DNA of 12,531 bases from Bacteroidota bacterium (GTDB lineage Bacteria > Bacteroidota > Bacteroidia > Bacteroidales > P3). Below are positions 1 to 7,327 of the stretch, in pieces (the first letter of the stretch is position 1; each line of letters starts with the position of its first letter). The translations under genes and the position numbers were made by a program. Location: assembly GCA_030540495.1 (NCBI GenBank), contig JAUNWC010000016.1:1-12531 (forward strand), in the 5' to 3' direction. The notes beneath the pieces are model-generated. The model did no database searches and was not told the DNA's origin. It saw only the letters and a program-made list of their open reading frames with translations.

Positions 1-46
1 CTTATGCTAACCTATAAAAGGAGGCTGAGCCTCCAACTTATGCTAA
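1..46. repeat. Pair of direct repeats flanking the terminator
   Basis: The ten bases CTTATGCTAA occur at 1-10 and again at 37-46, with the GC-rich terminator hairpin between them. The second copy is also part of a small palindrome (35-49). The first copy touches the window edge, so its full extent and any further copies to the left cannot be judged. It may only be a duplicated piece of terminator sequence. Confidence 0.5.
16..34 (-). terminator. Intrinsic terminator of the minus-strand unit
   Basis: On the minus strand a perfect six-base stem (GGAGGC / GCCTCC, positions 34-29 and 25-20, loop TCA) is followed at once by four T residues and then ATAGG. This is a Rho-independent terminator with a short T tract. 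It lies about 40 bases after the stop of the 141-residue gene. The plus strand has no T tract after the stem, so it should act only on minus-strand transcripts. Confidence 0.75.
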
Positions 47-74
47 GTTACAAAAACTTATGGAATAAGTTTTT
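35..74 (-). repeat. Two tandem hairpins between stop codon and terminator
   Basis: Two perfect inverted repeats lie directly before the terminator. AAAAACTTA (52-60) pairs with TAAGTTTTT (66-74) around a five-base loop and overlaps the stop codon of the upstream gene. AACTTA (35-40) pairs with TAAGTT (44-49) around a three-base loop and abuts the terminator stem. Both share the CTTA/TAAG core, so they could also cross-pair. They may protect the mRNA 3' end or assist termination; that role is inferred. Confidence 0.5.
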
Positions 75-498
75 AGTTTATTGAAGTTAGTTTCTTTTTT
101 CTTAAGGAGAAATTACTTATTATTTCTTTTCTATGTAAGGCCATTTCAGGCTCTATACCACTGACATAAAAATTCATTATCAAGCATTTGCCTTCATCCT
201 TAACAGAAATACTATCGGGCAAGTTTTCTATCAAAAACAAAGACTCGTCTTCTGCTTTGCCCTCCGATGTTAAGGAAGAAAAATATTTACCCTCGCTCTC
301 TAAGGTAAAACTTACCCCCTCCTTATCTTTTTGAAAGACTAAGATTATTTTTCCCTTTGTCAAACTCATTGCCGTAGATAAGGCAACGGATATGCTCCCC
401 AAATAATTATGTATGTGATATTCAGCACATATCCATTCCAAAAATTCCTCAACCTTAGGAATATCCTTGCTATATATTTCTATTTTTTCCTTTTTCAC
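73..498 (-). CDS. Degenerate RsbW-type (HATPase_c_2-like) protein
   Basis: This 141-residue cytoplasmic protein has no signal peptide or membrane segment. Its spacing resembles the small serine-kinase/anti-sigma-like ATP-binding proteins of Bacteroidota. An N-terminal helix-strand part leads to YLGSISVALSTAMSL (about residues 32-46), where family members carry the N box (roughly G-I-x-x-A-x-x-E-A-x-x-N-A). The segment LESEGKYF falls where a V-x-D-x-G-x-G-F box is expected, and ESLFLIENLPDSI matches the usual G-x-F-L-x-x-x-L-A-D strand. The Asn of the N box and the Asp and Gly of the next box are missing, so ATP binding is doubtful. The start is GTG (496-498), chosen because homologues begin at a similar point; no clear ribosome binding site is seen. 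The gene follows the DUF4175 gene by 24 bases in the same frame, so the two are probably co-transcribed. The family call rests on motif spacing recalled from memory. Confidence 0.62.
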   Translation of the reverse strand: MKKEKIEIYSKDIPKVEEFLEWICAEYHIHNYLGSISVALSTAMSLTKGKIILVFQKDKEGVSFTLESEGKYFSSLTSEGKAEDESLFLIENLPDSISVKDEGKCLIMNFYVSGIEPEMALHRKEIISNFSLRKKKLTSIN

Positions 499-522
499 AA
501 TGCTTTTATACGTATTTAATGC

Positions 523-3500
523 TTAAAGGTTATAAAAATATTCATTTATTTTTGTTTTATAATAAGAAGAATACACGGGAGGAATTTCCTTAAATAACTC
601 CATATCTCTATTTTTCAATTTCTTAAAGGCTTCAAAACTTTCCTTCTCTTCCTGTTTTCTATCCACTCCTGTGTTTGATTTTCTTTCGTTATCTTTTTCT
701 CGTTTCTTTTCTGCACGCTCGCTTTCCAACATACGAGTAAGTATTTCGTTTTGTCTTTTTACTGTGTTGGCGTTTATTCTCTTATTTACAATATCTTTCT
801 CCGTTTCTTCCATATTTTTCAAAGCCTTATTTATATTGCCAATGGCTTTGCCCTCCTCTTCTTTCATCTCTTGCAAATATTCCTCCATCATTTTTCTAAT
901 CATCTCTTGTTGTGCTGCTGCTTTTGCCAACTCTTCGTTTAGTTGTCTTCCTTCTCCTATTTTGTGAGGTTTGTTGCCTTGTTTTTCCAATTCTTTTTGC
1001 AAGCGCTTAATCTCTTTATTTAGAGCCTCTTGCATTTGTTTCATATTCTTAATACTTTTTTTACCACCAGAGGAAGATGGGTTTTTGCATTGTTGTGAGG
1101 ATGCTCCTTTTGATTTTTGGGCTTGACTTTGCTGCTGATTCATATTGTCCAAACTCTCAGCCAACAGCAAAGCAAGATTGTTCATAGAGGTCATTGCATA
1201 TTGTTGAGAACTTGCTGCTTGATTGTTTGTCAATGCATTATAAAAACTTTGATTATATTTTAGTAGTTTATCCAAAGAAGAATTGATATTTTCCATAACC
1301 TTATAAGTCTGCTCGTGTATGGTGTTGCTAACATGTGGTTGGCGTTTGCTAAGATTGTACAACGAGTCAGAAATATCTTTCATGCTTTCTTTTATGGAGT
1401 TTTGTTTGTTGATAATGTTTTGATAAGCGGGGTCGTCTATCTTTGTGTTTTGCGAAGAGTATATAAGGGCCTCTTCTTGTTTTGAAAGAGTAACCAAGTT
1501 TTTAAGAATTTGCCTTATATTGTCTATGTCCTCGGATAATTGCTCTTGCTCGCTTTCTTCCATATTTTGCTCCATTTGTTCAGCCATTTGTTGCATTTTT
1601 TCGGAGGCTTGTTTTTGACTTTGACTCGCTTTTTCTTTCTTGTTCTTGTTTATGTTTTCTTTTGCTTGTTGCAAATCTTGAGTTATAGAATTTTCCTTTT
1701 CTTCTTCTCTTTTAAATTTAAAAGGCTCTTCCAAAGAAGCATCTTTCTTTTCTATTTCCTCCATTTTCTTTTGCAAATCTCTAAACTCTTTGTTTATGCT
1801 GTCTTGTTTTTGGGTAAGAGTTTCTTTGTTGGCATCTTTTTTTGAAGTTTCTTTTGATAGTTCTTTTTGATTTTCAGATAGTTCTTTGAGTTTATTTATG
1901 GCATCGTTAATGTTTTTTTCCACGTCCAATCGCTTATATAATTCAAGGTTTTTATCCAATTGCTTAGACAACTCTTCATTCTTTTCTTGCAATTGTCTAA
2001 AAGATTCGTTCATCTTTTCTTTGCTAAGATTTTGTTTAGCAAGTTCTTCTATTTGTTTTATTAACTCTTTAAGTTCTTTGTTTTCAAGTTCCTTAAAGAG
2101 TTCTTCTATCTGCCTTTGTTTCTCCAAAAGACTTTCATCCATGTTTCTATATTTTTCTTCCAAAGAAGAACTTTCGCTTATTTTTTCTTGTATGTTCTTG
2201 ATATTTTGTTTTATTTTTTCTTGCCTATTTTTCAAATCTTCTAATTCTTGCCTATCTTTCCATGTAAGTTCCTTGTTTTCAGTCAGTCTCTTTGTTAGTT
2301 CATTTATCTTTTTTTGCAAGTTTTTTAATTCTTTTAGTGCTTCATCTGATTGTTTGCTAATATCTTGAGTATTATTTTTAATAATTTGTTCTACTTCCTT
2401 GCTATCCGGTATAGATATATTAAAACTTTGGCTCTTTGTACTCTTTGCTCCGTGTATTTGGTCGTTATCCCATACCTCAAAATAATATTCTATTTTATCG
2501 CCTGCATTTATTTTGTATTCTTCCAAGTCCAAAAAGTAATAAAACTCTTGGGCATTTTCCTTTAAGGTTATAGGCAAAGTTTGTTTATAATCAGAAACAT
2601 TGCCTGTCGGGGAAGTTTTCTTTAAACAAAATTCCAAACGAGAAAAACCATAATCATCTTTTATCTGACCACGAAAATAAATCTTATCCGACAAATCGTT
2701 TTCCTTTTCTTCTATTACTGCTATTTGAGGCTTTTCGTCTCTTATAACATTGACAAAAAAGGCAAGACTATCCATGGATAAGGTTTTGGAGTTCTGCATT
2801 TTAATGCTAATGTTCTGAGAAGAAAGATACTTAACCCTATGTGTTGTAAAATTTTTTCTTACCTCCAATTTATTAGTAATATCATTGCTTTTAAAAAGAA
2901 CTTGCTCTGCGTCTTTACTTCTTATTAGCCAATTTATTTGAGTGCCTTCTGGTACAGATATATCGGTAACATTGTTTATAATTTCTTTTTCCTGCCCTGT
3001 GTATTGAGGATAAATAACCTCAGCACTCAAATCGGTTAATATGGGTTTTGGATTAACATTTATGGTGTATATCTTACTTCTCACTCCAACAGCCTCAAAT
3101 TGCACAAGAGTTGTTTTTTGTATCTGTGCAATGGTATAAAGAAAATGTGTTTTATCCTTCTTTTTCATCTCCAAAGATTGCCCATTTATCAGAATATTTA
3201 CTTTGTCGGGCAGTATTTCTCCTTCAACCTTTACTTTTATTTCTACATCGTTGTGTTGAATTGCTCTAATATTTGGGTCAAAGATAAAGGAAAATGGAGC
3301 AGGTTTTTCATAGAAAACATTGTGATTGATGTATCTAAGAGTGGGCTCAGAAAACAATTTTGGAAAACACAAAAACAATATAGCAAACATACAACACACT
3401 CCGATAAGAATTTTGGCATATTTCTTTGTTTTTGTTTTGTTTATGGCTTTGTAGAAAGGTATTTTGGAAAGAGAATTTGTCTTTTGCTCTATTGCAGCCA

Positions 3501-3885
3501 ATAACAAAGAGTTGTCTATGCTAAGGCTGTTTTCTTGCGATAACTCTTGCAATTCCAAAAGATTAAGCAATTTGTCTTTTATTTCTGGGAAATATTGACC
3601 TATTATCTGTGCGGCTTGCTTATAGGAAATGGTTTTGCCTATAAAAAAAATTTTGGCAAGAGGTACTACAACCCATATAAACAACACCACTATTGCTATT
3701 GTGAAATAGGTATAAAATATTGCTGTCCTAACGCTTTGACTTTGCCAACCAAAATATTCCACCAAAGCAAGAACAATAAAAAACAAAATCAATAATAACA
3801 AAGTATATATTCCACCTCTAACCACAAGATTTTTGTAGTAGGAGCGAATAAAAGCATTTAACTTCTCTATTATAACGTTATTCAT
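523..3885 (-). CDS. DUF4175-type membrane protein with long coiled coil
   Basis: This 1120-residue protein matches the Bacteroidota DUF4175 family in its N-terminus: two hydrophobic segments at about 24-43 and 55-80, a conserved-looking region around AAQIIGQYFPEIKDKLLN (91-108), and a third hydrophobic segment at about 156-176. A beta-rich part (about 180-500) suggests Ig-like extracytoplasmic domains. From about 500 to near the C-terminus the chain is very rich in Lys, Glu, Gln and Leu, with long coiled-coil character. It includes a Gln/Met-rich piece (EKMQQMAEQMEQNMEE) and a low-complexity Ser/Gln/Lys linker near 900-930. The molecular function is not known to me; a scaffold role in the envelope is only a guess. 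The ATG at 3883-3885 places the first membrane segment normally. A promoter-like element lies just upstream, and the small ATPase-like gene follows 24 bases downstream. Confidence 0.85.
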   Translation of the reverse strand: MNNVIIEKLNAFIRSYYKNLVVRGGIYTLLLLILFFIVLALVEYFGWQSQSVRTAIFYTYFTIAIVVLFIWVVVPLAKIFFIGKTISYKQAAQIIGQYFPEIKDKLLNLLELQELSQENSLSIDNSLLLAAIEQKTNSLSKIPFYKAINKTKTKKYAKILIGVCCMFAILFLCFPKLFSEPTLRYINHNVFYEKPAPFSFIFDPNIRAIQHNDVEIKVKVEGEILPDKVNILINGQSLEMKKKDKTHFLYTIAQIQKTTLVQFEAVGVRSKIYTINVNPKPILTDLSAEVIYPQYTGQEKEIINNVTDISVPEGTQINWLIRSKDAEQVLFKSNDITNKLEVRKNFTTHRVKYLSSQNISIKMQNSKTLSMDSLAFFVNVIRDEKPQIAVIEEKENDLSDKIYFRGQIKDDYGFSRLEFCLKKTSPTGNVSDYKQTLPITLKENAQEFYYFLDLEEYKINAGDKIEYYFEVWDNDQIHGAKSTKSQSFNISIPDSKEVEQIIKNNTQDISKQSDEALKELKNLQKKINELTKRLTENKELTWKDRQELEDLKNRQEKIKQNIKNIQEKISESSSLEEKYRNMDESLLEKQRQIEELFKELENKELKELIKQIEELAKQNLSKEKMNESFRQLQEKNEELSKQLDKNLELYKRLDVEKNINDAINKLKELSENQKELSKETSKKDANKETLTQKQDSINKEFRDLQKKMEEIEKKDASLEEPFKFKREEEKENSITQDLQQAKENINKNKKEKASQSQKQASEKMQQMAEQMEQNMEESEQEQLSEDIDNIRQILKNLVTLSKQEEALIYSSQNTKIDDPAYQNIINKQNSIKESMKDISDSLYNLSKRQPHVSNTIHEQTYKVMENINSSLDKLLKYNQSFYNALTNNQAASSQQYAMTSMNNLALLLAESLDNMNQQQSQAQKSKGASSQQCKNPSSSGGKKSIKNMKQMQEALNKEIKRLQKELEKQGNKPHKIGEGRQLNEELAKAAAQQEMIRKMMEEYLQEMKEEEGKAIGNINKALKNMEETEKDIVNKRINANTVKRQNEILTRMLESERAEKKREKDNERKSNTGVDRKQEEKESFEAFKKLKNRDMELFKEIPPVYSSYYKTKINEYFYNL

Positions 3886-3916
3886 TGTATAATACTCATT
3901 GAAATGAAGTTCTTTG

Positions 3917-3950
3917 CAAAGTTATATATTTTATTAGAAATAGAAAACAA
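3917..3950 (-). promoter_or_regulatory. Promoter of the DUF4175 unit
   Basis: Read on the minus strand, TAACTTTG (3924-3917) is an exact match to the Bacteroidota -7 element TAnnTTTG, and the next base is C. A possible -33 TTG lies at 3950-3948, 23 bases upstream, a little longer than the usual 19-21. It is 31 bases from the ATG. The ten-base palindrome CTTTGCAAAG (3912-3921) overlaps the element. Confidence 0.6.
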
Positions 3951-4010
3951 TTTTTCTCTAATTCTCAAAAAATAACAATCTTGGAGCAAATGATTTTAGA
4001 ATTTATGTTT

Positions 4011-4018
4011 TATCTTTG
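4011..4018 (+). promoter_or_regulatory. -7 element of the comM promoter
   Basis: TATCTTTG followed by C matches the Bacteroidota -7 consensus TAnnTTTG and lies 48 bases before the comM start. No well-spaced -33 TTTG is visible; the nearest TTG (3981-3983) is about 27 bases upstream, which is too far. It is divergent from the minus-strand promoter, about 90 bases away. Confidence 0.55.
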
Positions 4019-4066
4019 CAAAACACAATGAACGATTTTTAATTACATAAATAATATAAAGGAGTA

Positions 4067-5605
4067 ATGTTAGTTAAAACCTACGGAAGTGCAATACAAG
4101 GAATAACAGCAACAACCATAACCGTTGAAGTAAATATAGAGACAGGCATAAATTTTACATTGGTCGGACTGCCCGATAATGCGGTAAAGGAGTCGTACGA
4201 AAGAATTTCAGCCTCTTTGCATCAATGTGGTTACAAAATACCGGGCAAAAAAATAGTCGTCAATATGGCTCCTGCAGATATAAGAAAAGAAGGCTCAGCC
4301 TACGATATAACCATAGCGATAGGAATACTTGCCGCTTCGGAGCAAATAAATGCAGAGAAAATATCCGATTATCTTATAATGGGAGAATTGTCCTTGGATG
4401 GTTCTTTAAATTCCATAAAAGGCGCTTTGCCCATAGCCTTGCAAGCCAAGAAAGAGGGTTTTAAGGGAATTATACTTCCCAAGTGTAACGCAAAAGAGGC
4501 CGCTTTTGTGCAAGGGTTGGAAGTTTTGGGAGCAGAAAACATAGCACAGGTAATAAGATTTTTTAACAACGAGGAGAGAATAGAAAGAGTTTATATTGAT
4601 GTAGAGCAGGAATTTGAACAGAATTTAAAGAATTATGAATTGGATTTTGCGGATGTTAAAGGGCAAGAAAACATAAAAAGAGCAATGGAAGTTGCCGCCG
4701 CTGGCTCACATAATGTTATACTTATAGGAGCTCCGGGTAGTGGAAAGACTATGCTTGCCAAACGTTTGCCCTCCATATTGCCTCCGCTGACCTTAGAAGA
4801 ATCTTTGGAAACCACAAAAATTCATTCCGTTGCAGGTAAGATGAATAAGAATTCTTCTATAATATCGGTTAGACCTTTTCGTTCGCCTCACCATACTATA
4901 AGCGATGTTGCTTTGGTGGGAGGAGGAGCCTTTCCTCAACCGGGTGAAATATCTTTGGCACATAATGGTGTCTTGTTTTTGGACGAATTGCCAGAATTCA
5001 AACGCAATGTTTTGGAAGTGCTTAGACAACCTATGGAAGAAAGAATAATAACCATTTCTCGTGCCAAACTAACCACAGAATATCCTGCAAGTTTTATGCT
5101 TGTGGCTGCTATGAACCCTTGTCCTTGTGGATACTATAACCATCCAAGTATAGAATGCACATGCTCTCAGGGACAAGTAAGCAAGTATATGAGCAAGATT
5201 TCAGGTCCTCTTTTGGATAGAATAGATATACAAATAGAGGTTATACCGGTGCCTTTTAAGGATTTGGCTGAGCAAAGACAAGGAGAGTCCTCCTCTGTTA
5301 TAAGACAAAGGGTTATAAGGGCAAGAGAAATTCAGCAACAGAGATTTAAAGACTATCCAAACGTACATTGCAACGCACAGATGACAAAGAAAATGATGAA
5401 CGAATTTTGCCAAATCAAGCCAGAGGGATTGGAGTTGTTAAAAAAAGTTATGGACAAATTGGGTCTTTCTGCCCGTGCATACGATAGAATCCTAAAGGTA
5501 TCGCGAACCATAGCAGATTTGGATAACAGTCCTACCATAGAAAACAAACATTTGTCCGAAGCCATCAATTATAGGAGTTTGGACAGAGAGACTTGGGGAA
5601 GATAA
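4067..5605 (+). CDS. comM: ComM/YifB Mg-chelatase-like AAA+ ATPase
   Basis: This 512-residue protein is a full-length member of the YifB/ComM family. In naturally transformable bacteria, ComM is a hexameric helicase that drives branch migration during integration of incoming DNA. The N-terminal ChlI-like domain carries GLPDNAVKESYERI. Walker A is GAPGSGKT at 221-228, Walker B is VLFLDE with Asp306-Glu307, and the family signature AMNPCPCGYY spans about 348-357 with two close Cys. The C-terminal Mg_chelatase_C-type region contains GLSARAYDRILKVSRTIADL. AAAGGAG sits only two bases before the ATG, so it is unlikely to act as a normal ribosome binding site. The gene has its own -7 element, and its stop codon is only a few bases before the promoter of the next gene. 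A role in competence here is inferred from the family; YifB homologues also occur in bacteria not known to be competent. Confidence 0.93.
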   Translation: MLVKTYGSAIQGITATTITVEVNIETGINFTLVGLPDNAVKESYERISASLHQCGYKIPGKKIVVNMAPADIRKEGSAYDITIAIGILAASEQINAEKISDYLIMGELSLDGSLNSIKGALPIALQAKKEGFKGIILPKCNAKEAAFVQGLEVLGAENIAQVIRFFNNEERIERVYIDVEQEFEQNLKNYELDFADVKGQENIKRAMEVAAAGSHNVILIGAPGSGKTMLAKRLPSILPPLTLEESLETTKIHSVAGKMNKNSSIISVRPFRSPHHTISDVALVGGGAFPQPGEISLAHNGVLFLDELPEFKRNVLEVLRQPMEERIITISRAKLTTEYPASFMLVAAMNPCPCGYYNHPSIECTCSQGQVSKYMSKISGPLLDRIDIQIEVIPVPFKDLAEQRQGESSSVIRQRVIRAREIQQQRFKDYPNVHCNAQMTKKMMNEFCQIKPEGLELLKKVMDKLGLSARAYDRILKVSRTIADLDNSPTIENKHLSEAINYRSLDRETWGR

Positions 5606-5609
5606 AAAA

Positions 5610-5640
5610 TTGTTTTCTTTGATAAAAGTTTGTAATTTTG
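5610..5640 (+). promoter_or_regulatory. Promoter of the thioredoxin-ruvB unit
   Basis: TTG (5610-5612) and TAATTTTG (5633-5640) are separated by 20 bases, the spacing expected for Bacteroidota housekeeping promoters. The base after the -7 element is again C. The element begins five bases after the comM stop codon, and the next start codon is at 5660, giving a very short leader. This is the best-formed promoter in the window. Confidence 0.7.
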
Positions 5641-5659
5641 CAGAAAATATTTTTACATT

Positions 5660-6166
5660 ATGAATAAGACATTGTTTATTGTTAGTTGGATGAGTTTGGT
5701 TATTTTGTTTTTTGCTTGCAAGGGACAAAATGCAACTCAAACAACTACCACACAACAAGAAGAACAGAAACATTGGGTAAAGGAAATAAATAGCGAAGAA
5801 TTTCTTAGAAAAGTGTTGGATATCAGTTCTTACAAACAAGGAGAAAAACTGAAATTCAAGGGAGATAAACCTATAATTGTGGATTTCTATGCTGATTGGT
5901 GTGCTCCTTGCAGAAGACAGACTCCTATTTTGGAGAAAATAGCACAAGAATATGAAGGTCAAATAGATGTATATAAAATAGATGTTGATAAATCTAAGGA
6001 TATAGCCCGCTTTTTCAATGTTAGCAGTATTCCTTTGCTTTTGTTTGTACCCAAAGGAGGAGAAATATTTTTTTATACAGGACTTACTCCTATGGAAGAT
6101 TTGCAAGAGGCTGTGGGAATGATACTTCCTAACTTAGAACAAGACAGCCTACAAAACAAAATATAA
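5660..6166 (+). CDS. TrxP-like periplasmic thioredoxin lipoprotein
   Basis: This 168-residue protein has a hydrophobic N-terminus ending in LFFAC, so Cys20 is a likely lipidation site, although Phe at -2 and -3 is not a textbook lipobox. The thioredoxin fold begins at about residue 70 with KPIIVDFYADWCAPC. The redox pair is Cys81-Ala-Pro-Cys84, and SIP further on supplies the cis-Pro loop. The pre-domain extension (HWVKEINSEEFLRKVLD, then a GDKP turn) resembles the Bacteroides thioredoxin family that includes TrxP, whose members usually have CGPC rather than CAPC. It probably reduces or exchanges disulfides of envelope proteins while anchored in a membrane; its partner is unknown. It has its own promoter after comM and lies 46 bases before ruvB with no visible terminator, so the two may be co-transcribed. 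Confidence 0.88.
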   Translation: MNKTLFIVSWMSLVILFFACKGQNATQTTTTQQEEQKHWVKEINSEEFLRKVLDISSYKQGEKLKFKGDKPIIVDFYADWCAPCRRQTPILEKIAQEYEGQIDVYKIDVDKSKDIARFFNVSSIPLLLFVPKGGEIFFYTGLTPMEDLQEAVGMILPNLEQDSLQNKI

Positions 6167-6212
6167 CCTTTTTGACTTATAATACGTAATTAGAAAAGTA
6201 AATATTAATAAA

Positions 6213-7247
6213 ATGAACCCTAATTTAAATCCCGATACCTCAAGACTTTCTTCACAAGAAAGAGATTATGAAAAGGCTCTTAGACCCTTGGGGTTTGATG
6301 ATTTTACGGGGCAAGAAAGAATAAAGGAAAACCTTAGTATTTTTGTTCAGGCGGCAAGAGAAAGAGAAGAAGCCTTAGACCACGTTCTATTACACGGACC
6401 TCCGGGCTTAGGCAAAACAACGCTTTCTTATATAATAGCAAACGAATTGGGAGTAAATGTAAAGATGACCTCAGGGCCAGTGTTGGATAAACCGGGAGAG
6501 TTGGCAGGCATACTTACTAATTTGGAAAGAAATGATGTGCTTTTTATAGACGAAATACACAGGCTTTCGCCCATAGTGGAAGAATATCTTTATTCTGCTA
6601 TGGAGGACTACAAAATAGACATATTAATAGAAAGTGGTCCAAATGCCAAAAGCGTAGAAATAGCCCTTAATCCTTTTACTCTTATAGGTGCTACAACGCG
6701 AAGTGGCTTGCTAACGGCTCCTTTGAGAAGTAGGTTTGGAATAACTTGTAGGTTGACTTATTACAATCATACCACTCTTTGCTCCATAGTAAAACGTTCT
6801 TGCAGAATACTTAATACCCCTATAACAGAGCAAGCAGCCATGGAGATAGCCTCGCGTTCAAGAGGTACTCCTCGTATAGCAAATTTGTTGCTTAGAAGAG
6901 TCAGAGACTTTGCTCAAATAAAGGGCAATGGAAAAATAGATATGGATATAGCAAAGTTGGCTTTGGAGGCTTTGAATGTAGATAAAAATGGTTTGGACGA
7001 AATGGACAACAGAATTCTTTCGGCTATTATAGATAAGTTTAAGGGAGGACCTGTTGGTTTAACCACCATAGCCACAGCCGTAGGCGAAGATGCTGGCACA
7101 ATAGAGGAGGTTTATGAACCGTTTCTTATACAAGAAGGCTTTTTAATGCGTACCTCTCGAGGAAGAGAGGCAACACTTAGAGCCTATCAACATTTGGGAA
7201 GAGATATAAACACAAAAAAAACTTCTCAACCAGATTTGTTTGAATAA
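6213..7247 (+). CDS. ruvB: Holliday junction branch migration ATPase RuvB
   Basis: RuvB is the hexameric AAA+ motor that, with RuvA, moves Holliday junctions during recombinational repair. The 344 residues are the normal length. The N-terminus ALRPLGFDDFTGQERIKENL is typical. Walker A is GPPGLGKT (62-69), Walker B is LFIDE with Asp113-Glu114, sensor I is GATTRSG, and the arginine-finger region is APLRSRFG. The C-terminal winged helix has PFLIQEGFLMRTSRGREAT. The chosen ATG precedes the usual N-terminal extension; no strong ribosome binding site is seen, as is common in Bacteroidota. ruvA and ruvC are not in the window. It follows the thioredoxin gene closely and probably shares its promoter. 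No terminator is visible after its stop, and the next gene has its own -7 element. Confidence 0.97.
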   Translation: MNPNLNPDTSRLSSQERDYEKALRPLGFDDFTGQERIKENLSIFVQAAREREEALDHVLLHGPPGLGKTTLSYIIANELGVNVKMTSGPVLDKPGELAGILTNLERNDVLFIDEIHRLSPIVEEYLYSAMEDYKIDILIESGPNAKSVEIALNPFTLIGATTRSGLLTAPLRSRFGITCRLTYYNHTTLCSIVKRSCRILNTPITEQAAMEIASRSRGTPRIANLLLRRVRDFAQIKGNGKIDMDIAKLALEALNVDKNGLDEMDNRILSAIIDKFKGGPVGLTTIATAVGEDAGTIEEVYEPFLIQEGFLMRTSRGREATLRAYQHLGRDINTKKTSQPDLFE

Positions 7248-7273
7248 AAAAAAGAAAACTTTTGTTAACTTTG
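7239..7273 (+). promoter_or_regulatory. Promoter of the secreted CHU_C protein gene
   Basis: TAACTTTG (7266-7273), followed by C, matches the TAnnTTTG -7 element. TTTG at 7239-7242, inside the last codons of ruvB, is a possible -33 element with a 23-base spacer. The start codon is 54 bases downstream of the -7 element, leaving an AT-rich leader without clear structure. Confidence 0.6.
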
Positions 7274-7327
7274 CAACTAATATTTTTGTTTTAATAAAAA
7301 GATAATCCAAATAAACTAATTATAAAT

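Noticed and set aside
1..46. A 36-base spacing between two copies of CTTATGCTAA, as in a CRISPR array
   Set aside because: Only a ten-base unit is repeated, only once, and the sequence between is a terminator hairpin; there are no cas genes.
1886..2368. A 160-codon plus-strand frame rich in Ser, Phe and Leu that looks like a membrane protein
   Set aside because: It is the complement of the Lys/Glu-rich coiled-coil coding sequence, which automatically gives Phe/Ser/Leu codons.
5492..6106. A 204-codon minus-strand open frame across the comM end and the thioredoxin gene
   Set aside because: It overlaps two clear genes and a promoter, and has no domain signature.
6172..6183. TTGACT directly followed by TATAAT between the thioredoxin gene and ruvB, like a sigma-70 promoter
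   Set aside because: The two hexamers abut with no spacer, and this phylum uses a different promoter consensus.
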